Positions 49,942 through 59,569 of a stretch of DNA of 64,000 bases are shown piece after piece. The notes under the pieces were generated by a model. That model searched no databases and was not told where the DNA came from. It saw only the letters and a list, made by a program, of their open reading frames with translations. The translations under genes were made by a program, and so were the position numbers. Origin of the DNA: Defluviitaleaceae bacterium (GTDB lineage: Bacteria; Bacillota; Clostridia; Lachnospirales; WQUN01); NCBI GenBank assembly GCA_009777845.1, contig WRLD01000016.1, forward strand, positions 1 through 64,000, in the 5' to 3' direction. Within the stretch, counting starts at the first letter, position 1; every line of letters begins with the position of its first letter.

Positions 49942-51468
49942 TTACCCCACCTCATCATAAGTCTTATAAAAAATATCCCCCCGAATAATATAAACATCAT
50001 TCACATCATCGCACCTAATCGCCAAGAAATCCCCCTTTTTGCCAAACATATACCCATCGGGATTCCAGTCGTTAAAGACCTTGGTATTACACTCCAGCTC
50101 TGCCGCATAAATGGGATTATTTCCCGTAGGCACGCAGGATTTCATGTATGGGAACAGCTCCTTGACCTCGCCTGTAAGCTCGTTTTTTGCGTTTGGGGTA
50201 TAGGAATAGTCGCTTATGTCAAAGGTCACAGCCTCGTCACAAAGCCTGTTCGACGAATGGAATTTTTCCGCGCGCGTTGCGTAAACCTCGCCCTCTATGC
50301 CTATTCGCAGATATATGTCGGGCGAGGCGATTATGCGAGAATCGCCCTCTAGTGTACGCAGCATGATTGGCGTACCCTTGTCGAAAATGTCGGTGGACAC
50401 GATATAGCCTATGGGCAACGCCTTTTTCATGTACTGCTTCATGGCGGTTACGTCTAGGTCGTGCCGTTCCGCGTAAATATTGTTGAAGCTCATAAAATAT
50501 TCTGACGATTTTGCCACAATATGCTCTACCACGCTTACGCCGAGCGCGTCCGTTTTTGACTTTTCTATATAGCCGCCAGCCTTGTCCTTGTGGCCGCCGC
50601 CCGAGCCTACGCCGTCCGTGAGATATTTTACATAATCGGAGGCCATTACCTCACGCACACAGCTACGCACCGACAGCTTTACGCCGCTGCCCCTGTCGCT
50701 GTACACGATACACACGTCCACGGAGTCCACCTTGATTCCAGTATCGCTTATAAAGCCCAAAATATTGGGGTCGCACATGGCGGCCTCGAATACCACGTAG
50801 CGTTTGTTTTGCTCCTTTATGTTGTTTAACAACGCCGCCGCGGAAATTTCCAGCTCCTCAAGCGAATAATTGCAATTCCGCAACGCTCTGATTTTCTGCT
50901 GGTCGTAATAATCCTCCAGGAAGTCGCGCGCGTCCCTGTCGTATGGGTGGTTTAGCTCCGAAAAGTCGTTGGTATCGGTCAACAGCCCATAATACAACGC
51001 CATGGCGACAGCCTTATTTGCCTTAAAATCGTAGCCCTCGTCCTTTAGCATACCCCATACAAGGGTAGAACAGCTGCCAAGACTGGAATGAATTACCGTC
51101 AAGTCGGCGTTGACTCTTTCGTCCTTTTTTACCTCAATGTGGTGGTCGATAATCGCCACCGTGTCCGCCTCTATACGCGAAACATTGCCCTCGCCGTACT
51201 GGCAATCCACACAAATAAGCAGGTCTGCCTTGCCTAGCTCTGCGGTATTTTTTACATATTCGGCAGGAATCGCCATAAATTCCACCATGAGCAAAATGTT
51301 CTTTTTCGTGATTTCCTCAAAGCCCGAATACACTATTCTGGCGTTTTTGCCGTTTTCCTTTAAATAGGAATACACCCCAAAGCCCGACGCAAGCGAATCG
51401 GGGTCGGGGGTGTTGTGGCACTGGATTATTATATTGTCGTAGGATAATAGGCTGGATAGCTTGAACAT
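49942..51468 (-). CDS. DHH/DHHA1-family phosphoesterase
   Basis: A 508-residue protein of the NrnA/GdpP-like superfamily. It has the first metal motif HNTPDPDSLAS (the usual DAD is DPD), ICVDC, the DHH motif AIIDHHIEV and a DHHA1 domain with GSGGGHKDKAGG. These enzymes cleave short oligonucleotides (nanoRNA), pAp or cyclic dinucleotides. The C-terminal 150 residues are an extra domain of unknown role. AGGAGC lies before the ATG. It starts 28 bases after the TIR gene on the same strand, so the two may be one operon. Confidence 0.85.
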   Translation of the reverse strand: MFKLSSLLSYDNIIIQCHNTPDPDSLASGFGVYSYLKENGKNARIVYSGFEEITKKNILLMVEFMAIPAEYVKNTAELGKADLLICVDCQYGEGNVSRIEADTVAIIDHHIEVKKDERVNADLTVIHSSLGSCSTLVWGMLKDEGYDFKANKAVAMALYYGLLTDTNDFSELNHPYDRDARDFLEDYYDQQKIRALRNCNYSLEELEISAAALLNNIKEQNKRYVVFEAAMCDPNILGFISDTGIKVDSVDVCIVYSDRGSGVKLSVRSCVREVMASDYVKYLTDGVGSGGGHKDKAGGYIEKSKTDALGVSVVEHIVAKSSEYFMSFNNIYAERHDLDVTAMKQYMKKALPIGYIVSTDIFDKGTPIMLRTLEGDSRIIASPDIYLRIGIEGEVYATRAEKFHSSNRLCDEAVTFDISDYSYTPNAKNELTGEVKELFPYMKSCVPTGNNPIYAAELECNTKVFNDWNPDGYMFGKKGDFLAIRCDDVNDVYIIRGDIFYKTYDEVG

Positions 51469-51496
51469 TTTTTCACTGCTCCTATCTCATTTCATC

Positions 51497-54319
51497 TCAT
51501 CTGAAACCGAACTCTCTCCCCCACCGTAAGCCGTCTACCCCAAGCCGTGCCTGTGCTTCGCTTACCAATCGCCCTGTACTATAAAGCTCCCTAACATACA
51601 AAGCCCCTGCACCATCGTCAAAAATAAGCAAATCGCCATACTCACTCATAAAGCCAGATAACGCTAAATGCGTTTCTAGCCCTTCGCCTGCGAGCCACAG
51701 CGAGTACCGCTCGCCGTTCATGCTAATATAGCCTGCCACGATATAGCCGCCGACCATTTCCGTTTCGGTCATGTACGCGTTTTCGTCAAACGTGCGTACG
51801 AGCCTGCCGTCTATGGTGTACGCCCTAGCATCGCCGTGCATAGGCGACACAAAGACATAACCGCCAGTGAAATAAACCTCCGCGCGGCCGCTAACTGCTA
51901 CCTCAAACCGCGGAGCAACAGGCACGGCATTGCCAGTCGCGGTAAAAATCGTGCATGTATTGCCGTCCGACACGGCAAATGCCCTTACGCCGTCTACCTC
52001 GCCTGCACCTATTACCTCGCCGTCCGCGACATACGCGCCCGCGTACATAACCTGCCCGTCCGCTTCCGTAATCACATTCGCGTGCGGATTGTCAAAGTCG
52101 AACAAAACCGTGCTTCCGTGGTTCTCTATTTCGTCAAGCAGCGCGCCGTCCGTTCCCGAATAAAGCAGTATAACGTCCTCGTAGATAACGGCGATATTGC
52201 CAGTGTTCTTGTCGTAGCGAGTGTCCAAAACCTCTAGCGGTCTAGGGAACGCTACCTCAATAGCCGCGCCCGAGCTGAGCCTTGTGTCATAAAGCCTAAG
52301 CCCCATAAACGAATAAAACGCAATAACTCCAGTGTCCCTGTTTGCCCTTACCTCCGAATACCGCTCGTTTACGTTATACAGGAACAAGGCAGGCTCGGCA
52401 CTTTCCCTTTTTAGAATACGCACAGTACGCGAATCGCGGCTTGCCGTCAATGCGTAGGTCGTGCCGAGGTCTACGAAGTGACTAACGCTGTTGGACGTGT
52501 ACGTCCTATGCGACGGCACTTCCGCCGACAGGTCATAGCCCTTGTAAAAGCTGTAGCCGCCGTTGCTTTCGCTTACTAGGAAAAAATCGCCGCTTTGCGC
52601 GAGTGCTTCTATGCGGTTGCCAGTGGACAAAACGACCTCTGCCTCGCCAGTGTAAGCATCAACGCGCGCTACCATATTATGGTTCGTGATATACAGGCCG
52701 TCACTGCCTATTGTTGGTATTATTAGGGAATCTGCCACGTATTCCCCCACACGCCCAAGCATGGCGTTACGTATGTGAAGCTCGTAGCCCATTAGCTCGG
52801 CTGTAACCATCGAAAAGAAAAGCTGGTTTTCGTAAAAGCCGCCCGAGAAATAGGTCGCGCTCGAAGCAGGGTAAACGACCTCCTCCTGCTTGGTTTCTGT
52901 GTTAAACGCAATCAACGAGCCGTCCGCAAAGCTCACGGCTAGTGTGCTTCCGTTATGGTTTAACGCGAATAGTCTGTCGTTCGGGTTAAGCAAATTTTCG
53001 GCTGGCTCGCGCATGGCTCTGCCGCCGAAGTCAATTTCTGCCAAAATCTCGCCGTCCGCGGAGGAATACACCACTGCGCCTGTGCCGTCACGCAATACGG
53101 CGGCAACTCGTGACTTGTTGCCCGAAACGGCTATAGTCGTAACCTGTCTGTCGTGCCAAAGGTAGCCGCCCTTCGCTATGTCGTAGGCGGTTATTCCGCC
53201 CACGCTAGAGAATACAATCGTGTCGCTGTCCAAGAATTGCACGTCCGCGAGAATGGATTGCACGGCAGGCATTGTCTGCAAAATCGCGCCGCTTTCTGTA
53301 TCAACCACAGCGATACTAAAAGGATATACTACCGCCATATATCGACCATTTTCGGACAAAATCGCCTTAGTCGGCGGCGCAGGGAATGTAACGGCCTTAT
53401 GCGCCTTAAAGGTGTCCGCCACATCGTATATTCCCAAGGCGTTTGCCAACGCGCGCTCCGCCGTCCGCACAAAGGGGCGTTCTGGGCGTTCTAGGTTCTT
53501 GGGCAACGCTTCCAGTGCGAGCAGAATCGCCGTGTCGCGGTCGCCGTCCGCCAACGCGGTCGCCGAATATTCCGAAATAACATAGGATTCATTCTCTAGC
53601 TTCAACTGCATTTGCTTATCAATTTGCAGATACTGGTACGTGGAAAACGCGCCAAAGGCTATAGCAAGCGTAAGCACGGTGCTTACACACGCTACCGTCC
53701 GCTGAATAAGCCTGCGTCTGTGCCTGCGGCGTAGACTGTCATACGGACAGCCGAGAATAGGCGCGAGCAGTCGCAGCTTTTCCTCTGTGCGTAGCAGCTT
53801 TAGGCTCTTGTCCCAGTCCTTGTCGCGGGTTTTGGACACAGGTCTGCCGTCTAGGTTTGCGCGTATATCGGCGGCAAGCGGTTCTACGAAAATAATCTCG
53901 TCGCCGACCTTACGCTCGCGTAGGCCTGGCGGAAACGACTCGTCAGGCTCGCCGTCAATAAGCAGGGTAATAATTTTGTCCTTGCCGTGAAGCTCGCCAA
54001 ACCGCTCCACCTCGCGCATTACCCATTGCGACTTGCAGGTACGGCGCGAGCAGATAAGAAGCAGGAAATCGGAGTTTTCCAGCGCGTAGTTTATGCTATC
54101 GGAAAGGTTGGACGAGGTGGGAAGCTCCTCGCGGTCGCGGAACACTCTCGCGAGCTTTTTCTTGCCTACTCGCTTTGCTACCGCGCTTGGTACTCTGTAG
54201 GTTTCCAGCATTTTGTGCAGCTTTTCCGCCACAAAGCCGTCTAAACCGCCGTGGCGGTAGCTTATGAATACGTCATAATGCAGCTTTTCTATTTCATGCG
54301 GAGTTTGGATTTTTTCCAT
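51497..54319 (-). CDS. TIR domain - transmembrane - beta-propeller protein
   Basis: A 940-residue protein. Residues about 14-190 form a TIR domain (YDVFISYRHGG, FRDREELPTSSNLSDSI, LLICSRRTCKSQWVMREVE with Glu103 in the place of the NADase glutamate). One transmembrane helix lies at about 208-230 after a basic stretch (RRRHRRRL). Residues about 300-940 form a WD40/PQQ-like propeller on the outer side, with blades such as RYMAVVYPFSIAVVDTESG. The TIR end is cytoplasmic. A membrane receptor that turns outside binding into a cytoplasmic TIR signal is likely. GGGAGC precedes the ATG. Confidence 0.85.
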   Translation of the reverse strand: MEKIQTPHEIEKLHYDVFISYRHGGLDGFVAEKLHKMLETYRVPSAVAKRVGKKKLARVFRDREELPTSSNLSDSINYALENSDFLLLICSRRTCKSQWVMREVERFGELHGKDKIITLLIDGEPDESFPPGLRERKVGDEIIFVEPLAADIRANLDGRPVSKTRDKDWDKSLKLLRTEEKLRLLAPILGCPYDSLRRRHRRRLIQRTVACVSTVLTLAIAFGAFSTYQYLQIDKQMQLKLENESYVISEYSATALADGDRDTAILLALEALPKNLERPERPFVRTAERALANALGIYDVADTFKAHKAVTFPAPPTKAILSENGRYMAVVYPFSIAVVDTESGAILQTMPAVQSILADVQFLDSDTIVFSSVGGITAYDIAKGGYLWHDRQVTTIAVSGNKSRVAAVLRDGTGAVVYSSADGEILAEIDFGGRAMREPAENLLNPNDRLFALNHNGSTLAVSFADGSLIAFNTETKQEEVVYPASSATYFSGGFYENQLFFSMVTAELMGYELHIRNAMLGRVGEYVADSLIIPTIGSDGLYITNHNMVARVDAYTGEAEVVLSTGNRIEALAQSGDFFLVSESNGGYSFYKGYDLSAEVPSHRTYTSNSVSHFVDLGTTYALTASRDSRTVRILKRESAEPALFLYNVNERYSEVRANRDTGVIAFYSFMGLRLYDTRLSSGAAIEVAFPRPLEVLDTRYDKNTGNIAVIYEDVILLYSGTDGALLDEIENHGSTVLFDFDNPHANVITEADGQVMYAGAYVADGEVIGAGEVDGVRAFAVSDGNTCTIFTATGNAVPVAPRFEVAVSGRAEVYFTGGYVFVSPMHGDARAYTIDGRLVRTFDENAYMTETEMVGGYIVAGYISMNGERYSLWLAGEGLETHLALSGFMSEYGDLLIFDDGAGALYVRELYSTGRLVSEAQARLGVDGLRWGREFGFR

Positions 54320-54391
54320 TTGTTACAGCTCCCTTTTTGGTTGAGGATTTTTTATGGAATGTTGAGAATTTTCGGGGTTGTGGTTTGGAGG

Positions 54392-54610
54392 AATGGAACG
54401 CGGATTTTCGCGGATTTAGCGGATTTTCGCGGATTCTATCTGGCGTGTTTATTAGAACCCGTGCGATTAAACTTCCACGTAGCTTGTGTTTTGTTAGTTT
54501 TTCATTAAAGCGAGAAAAAATCCGCGAAAATCCGTTAAATCCGCGAAAATCCGCGTTCCATGCCCTTTCCGTTAAAACCGTGTAATCCGTCAAATCCGTG
54601 TTCTATAGCC
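54392..54610. repeat. PE-A inverted repeat
   Basis: GGAATGGAACGCGGATTTTC on the left and CGCGAAAATCCGCGTTCCAT on the right, followed by AATCCGTCAAATCCGTG. A short copy of about 175 bases with a different spacer. No gene is seen between the TIR gene and the LRR gene. Confidence 0.82.
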
Positions 54611-54633
54611 TTAATATAGCTTGGTTGGAATGT

Positions 54634-57600
54634 CTATCGCCGTTTCTTCACTACAAATACAACCGCCCCTACTAGCAATACTGCCACACATAAGATAATG
54701 GGCAGAATGATTGTCTTGTTGGCTTGTGGTTCTATTACTGAGGACATGCCTTGATTTTCGGAGGTGGTTTCGTTGTTGTTTACGTTGTTGCTTGCAAGGG
54801 CGATGTCGTTTTCTGTGGTGTCCGCAGGGCTTGCCGCTTGGTCGTTATCCTCGCTTGCTTCCGCTTCGCCTTGCTCCGTATCATACGCACTCGCCCTCAC
54901 CAAATCAAAAGCAAGCGTAACCGCTTCATTCAAAAATACCGCGTTAATCAAATGCTCGCCGTCTAGCAGACCGTGCAGGTATCGCGGCATTATGCTTATT
55001 ACCGTACTACCCGACACCGCTGTATAATCCACATCACGCGCCAACAGCTCGCCGTTTATATACAATTCTACAAATTCCGCATACGGCATGTCGATAATGA
55101 TTTCAAACGCCGTTTGGCTTTCGCTCTCGCTTCCGTCTAGCACGAAGTAATATTTGCCGTCCTGCGCTACTACCATTCCGCTTAGGCCGCTGTTTATTAT
55201 TTCGGCTACGGTTATTTCCTCGCCGCTAGTGCTGACTATGCTTGTGGTCGTTATACGCTCGTCTGCGGCTAGGGTCACGGCTTGGGTGTGGTATTCTGTT
55301 GTGTTTTGTGTGTTTCCTGTGAATGTCGGAGCTGTTGTGTTGTTTTCGGGGGAGGTTTCGGCGTGGGTTATGGCGGAGGGGGCTTGCCCTGTGGCTTCTG
55401 TGGCGGTGCTTTGTGTGTTTTGAGAATTATTTACGCTGTTATTTGGCGTGGTGTTTTGGCTACCATTAGAGCCGTCACCACCGCCACCGCTGTAACTACC
55501 GTCACCGCCACCGCCATTTCCGCCGCCGCCGCCACTGCTACCGCCACCACCGTCACCATTACCGCCAGTATTATCACCGTCACCGCCGTTGGAATTATCG
55601 CCGTCACCATTACCGCCGTCACCATTACCGCCGTTAGCGTTATCACCGTTGGCGTTGTCACCGTTACCGCCGTTGGGATTATCGCCGTTGGGGTTATCAC
55701 CGTTACCGCCAGTATTATCGCCGTTGGTGTTATCGCCGTCACCGTCACCATTACCGCCGTTATTATCGCCGTTGGTGTTGTCACCGTCACCGTTGGTGTT
55801 GTCACCGTCACCGCCGTTGGCGTTTTCGCCATTACCGCCAGTATTATCACCGTCACCGTTGGCATTATCGCCGTTATTATCGCCGTTGGTATTATCGCCG
55901 TTGGTATTATCGCCAGTATTATCACTGCCAGTATTATCACCGTCACCGCCGTCACCGCCACCATCAGGGTCAATAACCACATCTCCCCCCGCTTCCCTCA
56001 CAGTAAACGCCTGCGAAATAGCCGTAGTCCGCACGTCCCACGCGTTTCCCTCTAGGTCGGCAACCGAAGTAACACCGCTGTCACTATCCGCACGGCGGAA
56101 GGTCGCCGTAGCCGTATGCGTACCCTCGCCAAGCCCTATTAGGGTTTGCTCGCGTATGGTGACTATGGTACTGCCCTCCTCGGCATCGTAGCCCTCGCCC
56201 TCGTTTTGGCGTTCGCCATTGATATAAAAGCCCTCAAAGTGCCACGTTTCGTCGTCCTCATTAAAGGGCGCGTCCATGTTCATTTCATTAGAGCCGCCAA
56301 TCGAAATAACCTCGCCGTTCTCGTCATACTCGAACTCGATTTCGCCGTTTTCGTTGCCTAGCCTGCCGTTTTCGTTGAACTCAAACTCGCCCGTAAGCAC
56401 CTCGCCGTCGGGGTGGGCTTCCAGCTCCAGTGTAAAGCTCACAGACACGCTGTACCGCTCCTTGTATTTGTGCGGCTCGTTGTCGTCGTCGGTGTTTATA
56501 GGGTACGCCGTTATCCTAAAGGGCGTGCCGTTGTATTTTTCTATTTCCTCGGCATCGGAAAAAACGCCGTAAAGCGTGCCGGGGGTAATTTCCTCCTGCT
56601 CCAGCGGTCTGTAGTATGGTATTTCCTCGCCCTTACTGTCATACTCGGGCGTATAAATCGAGTGGTCGATACCCTGCGACACAAAGCTAAGCCATTCGGG
56701 CAGAGGTGTTTTTCCGTCCTCACCAAATTCTATTTCAAAGTACATGTTCCTGTTAAGCGGCACTGCCGTGTTAAAGGTAAATTCAAACGGTACATACTGG
56801 TAAATAGGGGGCGGCTGCTCGCTTAACGCAATCGGGCTTGCCCTATAAAACCATAGGAACGCAGCGCCGTTGTTGTTACTGGCAAATTCCTTTGCCCATT
56901 CAATAATATACGAGCCATACTCGCCGAAAATATAAATATGCTTACCAGCGCCTCGATAAATAAAAGAATCCGAAGGTCGACCCTTTATTTCTGTTACGCT
57001 AGGCGGTACAAAAATGTCCGCTAAATTAGTAGCCCAGCTAAACGGACTTTCGCCAATGGTCGTAAAGCCCTCCCACTCTGGCAATATAATCCTTGTCAAG
57101 GTAGGTGTCAGCATAAGCCCACGAAATGTACCTTCCTCAAGCTCTGTAAGTTTGGTATTAGACAAATCAATTATTGTTGGGGAGTTGTATGAAAATGCGC
57201 CGCCGCCCAGCTCGGCAAGGCTGTCTGGAAATTGATACACGCCCTCGACAGGATAATGCTTAGCGTTCGGATAGGTTACGGTTGTAAGCTGACCCCCGCC
57301 CCCATAAAAACAATAAAACGCAGACATACCGATGGACGTAATAGTTTCGGGCAGGATTAAGGTTTTAATGGTGTTACGCCCTGCGAACGCACTATGCTCG
57401 ATAGTCGTTACGCTTGTATTTGACAGGTCTAGGGGGTCAAGCTGTCCTACGATAAAGGGCTGCCCCCAGTTGTTGGGATTGTCCAGCCTAAAGGCATTTT
57501 CGCCTATATACTCCAGTGTGTCGGGCAGAGTGAGCGTTTCTAGGGAATAGGTATTGCCAAACGCGTCCCGACCTATTGTCGTGACCTGAGTATCGTGTAA

Positions 57601-58482
57601 AAAAATATCCTTTGCTCTGTTATGCCCCCAAAACGCGTAGTTGCCGATTTCTCTAAGCTCTGTACACATTGATAGGTCTATTGTTTCCAAGCCGCGCCTT
57701 GGAACTGGATTCCCGCTCCCAAAGCCATTGTCGGAGAAAAAGAAGGCTTGAAGCCCAATAGTTTCCAACGCACTAGGGAACTGCACGGTTTCAAGGTTGT
57801 TGCAACCAGAAAACGCACCACTTCTAATGCTAGTTAGGTTGTCGGGCAGTATTAGATGCTTTACTGCGCTTGCTGGAGGCGCGTTGCCCCAATTCGAGCG
57901 TGCCGGCATTGACGCAGGCCATTCAACAGGCTCGTCAAAATCATTGCCGAGCGTTAATGTCCCAGTAAGTTGCTCCGTATCCGTTATTTCAAAGGTATAC
58001 CACCAGCCCGCAGGTGCATTGTTAATTGGTCGCTTGGGAAGCGGCTCGGCAGTGTCGTCAGAGAAAGCGGTGAGGGTTTCGTCGGCGGTAATGTCTGCGG
58101 AAGTGGTAATGTCCGCGGAGGTGGTAACGCTCTCGTCCGCAGAAGCTCCCACAGAAGCGGTAACGCCCTTGTCTGCGGTAACGCTCTCGTCCGCAGAGGC
58201 GGTAACGCCCACGGAAGTACCCACGGAAGCAGTAACGCCCTTGTCAGCGGTAATGTCCGCAGAAGCGGTAACGCCCTTGTCTGCGGTAACGTCCGCAGAA
58301 GTACCCACGGAAGCAGTAACGCCCTTGTCCACGGTAACGTCCGCAGAAGCGGTAACGCCCTTGTCTGCGGTAACGCTCTCGTCCGCAGAAGCGTGGAAAT
58401 TGTACGTAGCCACACCGCCCAAGCCAAGGCAAAGGCATATTATTACGGCTACTACTCTTTGTGCGATTTTGGTTTTTTTCAT
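54634..58482 (-). CDS. BspA-type LRR surface protein, copy 1
   Basis: A 1282-residue surface protein. Signal peptide (1-32); tandem repeats of TADKGVTASADV / SVGTS type (33-140); about ten Treponema-type LRR_5 repeats (about 190-545, such as LILPDNLTSIRSGAFSGCNN and LETLTLPDTLEYIGENAFR); Ig-like conserved regions (about 560-830); a Gly/Asp/Asn-rich low-complexity stretch (about 865-1010); a conserved region with YAEFVELYINGELLARDVDY; and a C-terminal helix with a KKRR stop, no LPxTG motif. BspA-type proteins bind host or matrix components. The tail is shared with copy 2, 4936 bases away. Confidence 0.86.
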   Translation of the reverse strand: MKKTKIAQRVVAVIICLCLGLGGVATYNFHASADESVTADKGVTASADVTVDKGVTASVGTSADVTADKGVTASADITADKGVTASVGTSVGVTASADESVTADKGVTASVGASADESVTTSADITTSADITADETLTAFSDDTAEPLPKRPINNAPAGWWYTFEITDTEQLTGTLTLGNDFDEPVEWPASMPARSNWGNAPPASAVKHLILPDNLTSIRSGAFSGCNNLETVQFPSALETIGLQAFFFSDNGFGSGNPVPRRGLETIDLSMCTELREIGNYAFWGHNRAKDIFLHDTQVTTIGRDAFGNTYSLETLTLPDTLEYIGENAFRLDNPNNWGQPFIVGQLDPLDLSNTSVTTIEHSAFAGRNTIKTLILPETITSIGMSAFYCFYGGGGQLTTVTYPNAKHYPVEGVYQFPDSLAELGGGAFSYNSPTIIDLSNTKLTELEEGTFRGLMLTPTLTRIILPEWEGFTTIGESPFSWATNLADIFVPPSVTEIKGRPSDSFIYRGAGKHIYIFGEYGSYIIEWAKEFASNNNGAAFLWFYRASPIALSEQPPPIYQYVPFEFTFNTAVPLNRNMYFEIEFGEDGKTPLPEWLSFVSQGIDHSIYTPEYDSKGEEIPYYRPLEQEEITPGTLYGVFSDAEEIEKYNGTPFRITAYPINTDDDNEPHKYKERYSVSVSFTLELEAHPDGEVLTGEFEFNENGRLGNENGEIEFEYDENGEVISIGGSNEMNMDAPFNEDDETWHFEGFYINGERQNEGEGYDAEEGSTIVTIREQTLIGLGEGTHTATATFRRADSDSGVTSVADLEGNAWDVRTTAISQAFTVREAGGDVVIDPDGGGDGGDGDNTGSDNTGDNTNGDNTNGDNNGDNANGDGDNTGGNGENANGGDGDNTNGDGDNTNGDNNGGNGDGDGDNTNGDNTGGNGDNPNGDNPNGGNGDNANGDNANGGNGDGGNGDGDNSNGGDGDNTGGNGDGGGGSSGGGGGNGGGGDGSYSGGGGDGSNGSQNTTPNNSVNNSQNTQSTATEATGQAPSAITHAETSPENNTTAPTFTGNTQNTTEYHTQAVTLAADERITTTSIVSTSGEEITVAEIINSGLSGMVVAQDGKYYFVLDGSESESQTAFEIIIDMPYAEFVELYINGELLARDVDYTAVSGSTVISIMPRYLHGLLDGEHLINAVFLNEAVTLAFDLVRASAYDTEQGEAEASEDNDQAASPADTTENDIALASNNVNNNETTSENQGMSSVIEPQANKTIILPIILCVAVLLVGAVVFVVKKRR

Positions 58483-59569
58483 GTTGTTTTGTCCCCTTTA
58501 TGGTTTTTGGTTTTTTGGTTTCTTGTGAATTACCTATAATAATAAAGTGTTCGATAGCCTTAATATACCACGGCTAGATTGTAAGGGCTAGTAGGGGACG
58601 GATTTATCCGTCCCGAGGTTTGCACGTTCTTTTGTATGGGACGGCTTCCTCGCCCTGCGTATTTTGGGAACACGTCTTGCACGATTAGCCGTCACACCTC
58701 GGGACGGATAAATCCGTCCCCTACAGGTAGCCGTCATATCTCGGGAACATGTCTTGCACGATTAGCCGTCACACCTCGGGACGGATAAATCCGTCCCCTA
58801 CAACAGGTACGTATTCCTGCTGTGCCTCGTTCCCTCTGTGCCTCTGTGTGAAAATCTTTTAAATTAAGAAATAACGGCTATACGCTTTACCTACGTTCAT
58901 TATTTGTCAAAAAGATTTTTTCACACAGTAGTTCGCACAGAGGCACAAAGCAGAGGGAGCGAGGCACGGCAATTTTACCCATAATAATAAAGTATTGGAA
59001 CACGGATTTAACGGATTTACGCGGATTACGCGGATATAGCGAGGTTACGCGGACAAAATCCGCGCATATCCGTGTTCGATAGCCTTAATATACCACGGCT
59101 AGATTGTAAGGGCTAGTAGGGGACGGATTTATCCGTCCCGAGGTTTGCACGTTCTTTTGTAGGGGACGGCTTCCTCGCCCTGCGTATTTCGGGAACACGT
59201 TCTGCACGATTAGCCGTCATACCTCGGGAGGGATAAATCCCTCCCCTACAGGTGCGTATTTCTGCTGTGCCTCTCGCCCTCTGTGCCTCTGTGCCTCTGT
59301 GTGAAAAAATCTTTTTGACAAATAATGAACGTAGGTAAAATGTAGAACGCCATTTTTTAGGTTAAAAGATTTTCACACAGAGGCACAGAGGCACAGAGGG
59401 AGCGAGGCACGGCAATTTTACCTGTAATAATGAAGTGTTGGAACACGGATTTAACGGATTTACACGGATTACGCGGATTTAGCGAGGTTACGCGGACAAA
59501 ATCCGCGCATATCCGTGTAAATCCGTTAAATCCGTGTTCTATAGCCTTAATATAGCTTGGTTGGAATGT
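58483..59569. repeat. Repeat-filled gap between the LRR genes
   Basis: PE-C at 58591-58724, a partial PE-C at 58725-58801, PE-B at 58817-58971, PE-A at 58993-59090, PE-C at 59116-59249, PE-B at 59262-59414 and PE-A at 59435-59560. The stretch TTCGATAGCCTTAATATACC to CGTTCTTTTGTA occurs at 58550-58635 and again at 59077-59160, so the gap holds an internal duplication of about 525 bases. No gene is seen. Confidence 0.85.
59116..59249. repeat. PE-C element with a changed but paired end
   Basis: The left end has the usual GGGACGGAT..ATCCGTCCC; the right end palindrome reads GGGAGGGAT..ATCCCTCCC, so one C-G pair has become G-C with both arms changed. Confidence 0.85.

Noticed and set aside
55282-56191. 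Long plus-strand frames rich in Val/Ile/Thr or Pro/Leu/Ser across the LRR gene
   Set aside because: They are antisense readings of the Gly/Asp/Asn-coding tandem repeat and have no ribosome site; the minus-strand LRR protein explains the sequence.
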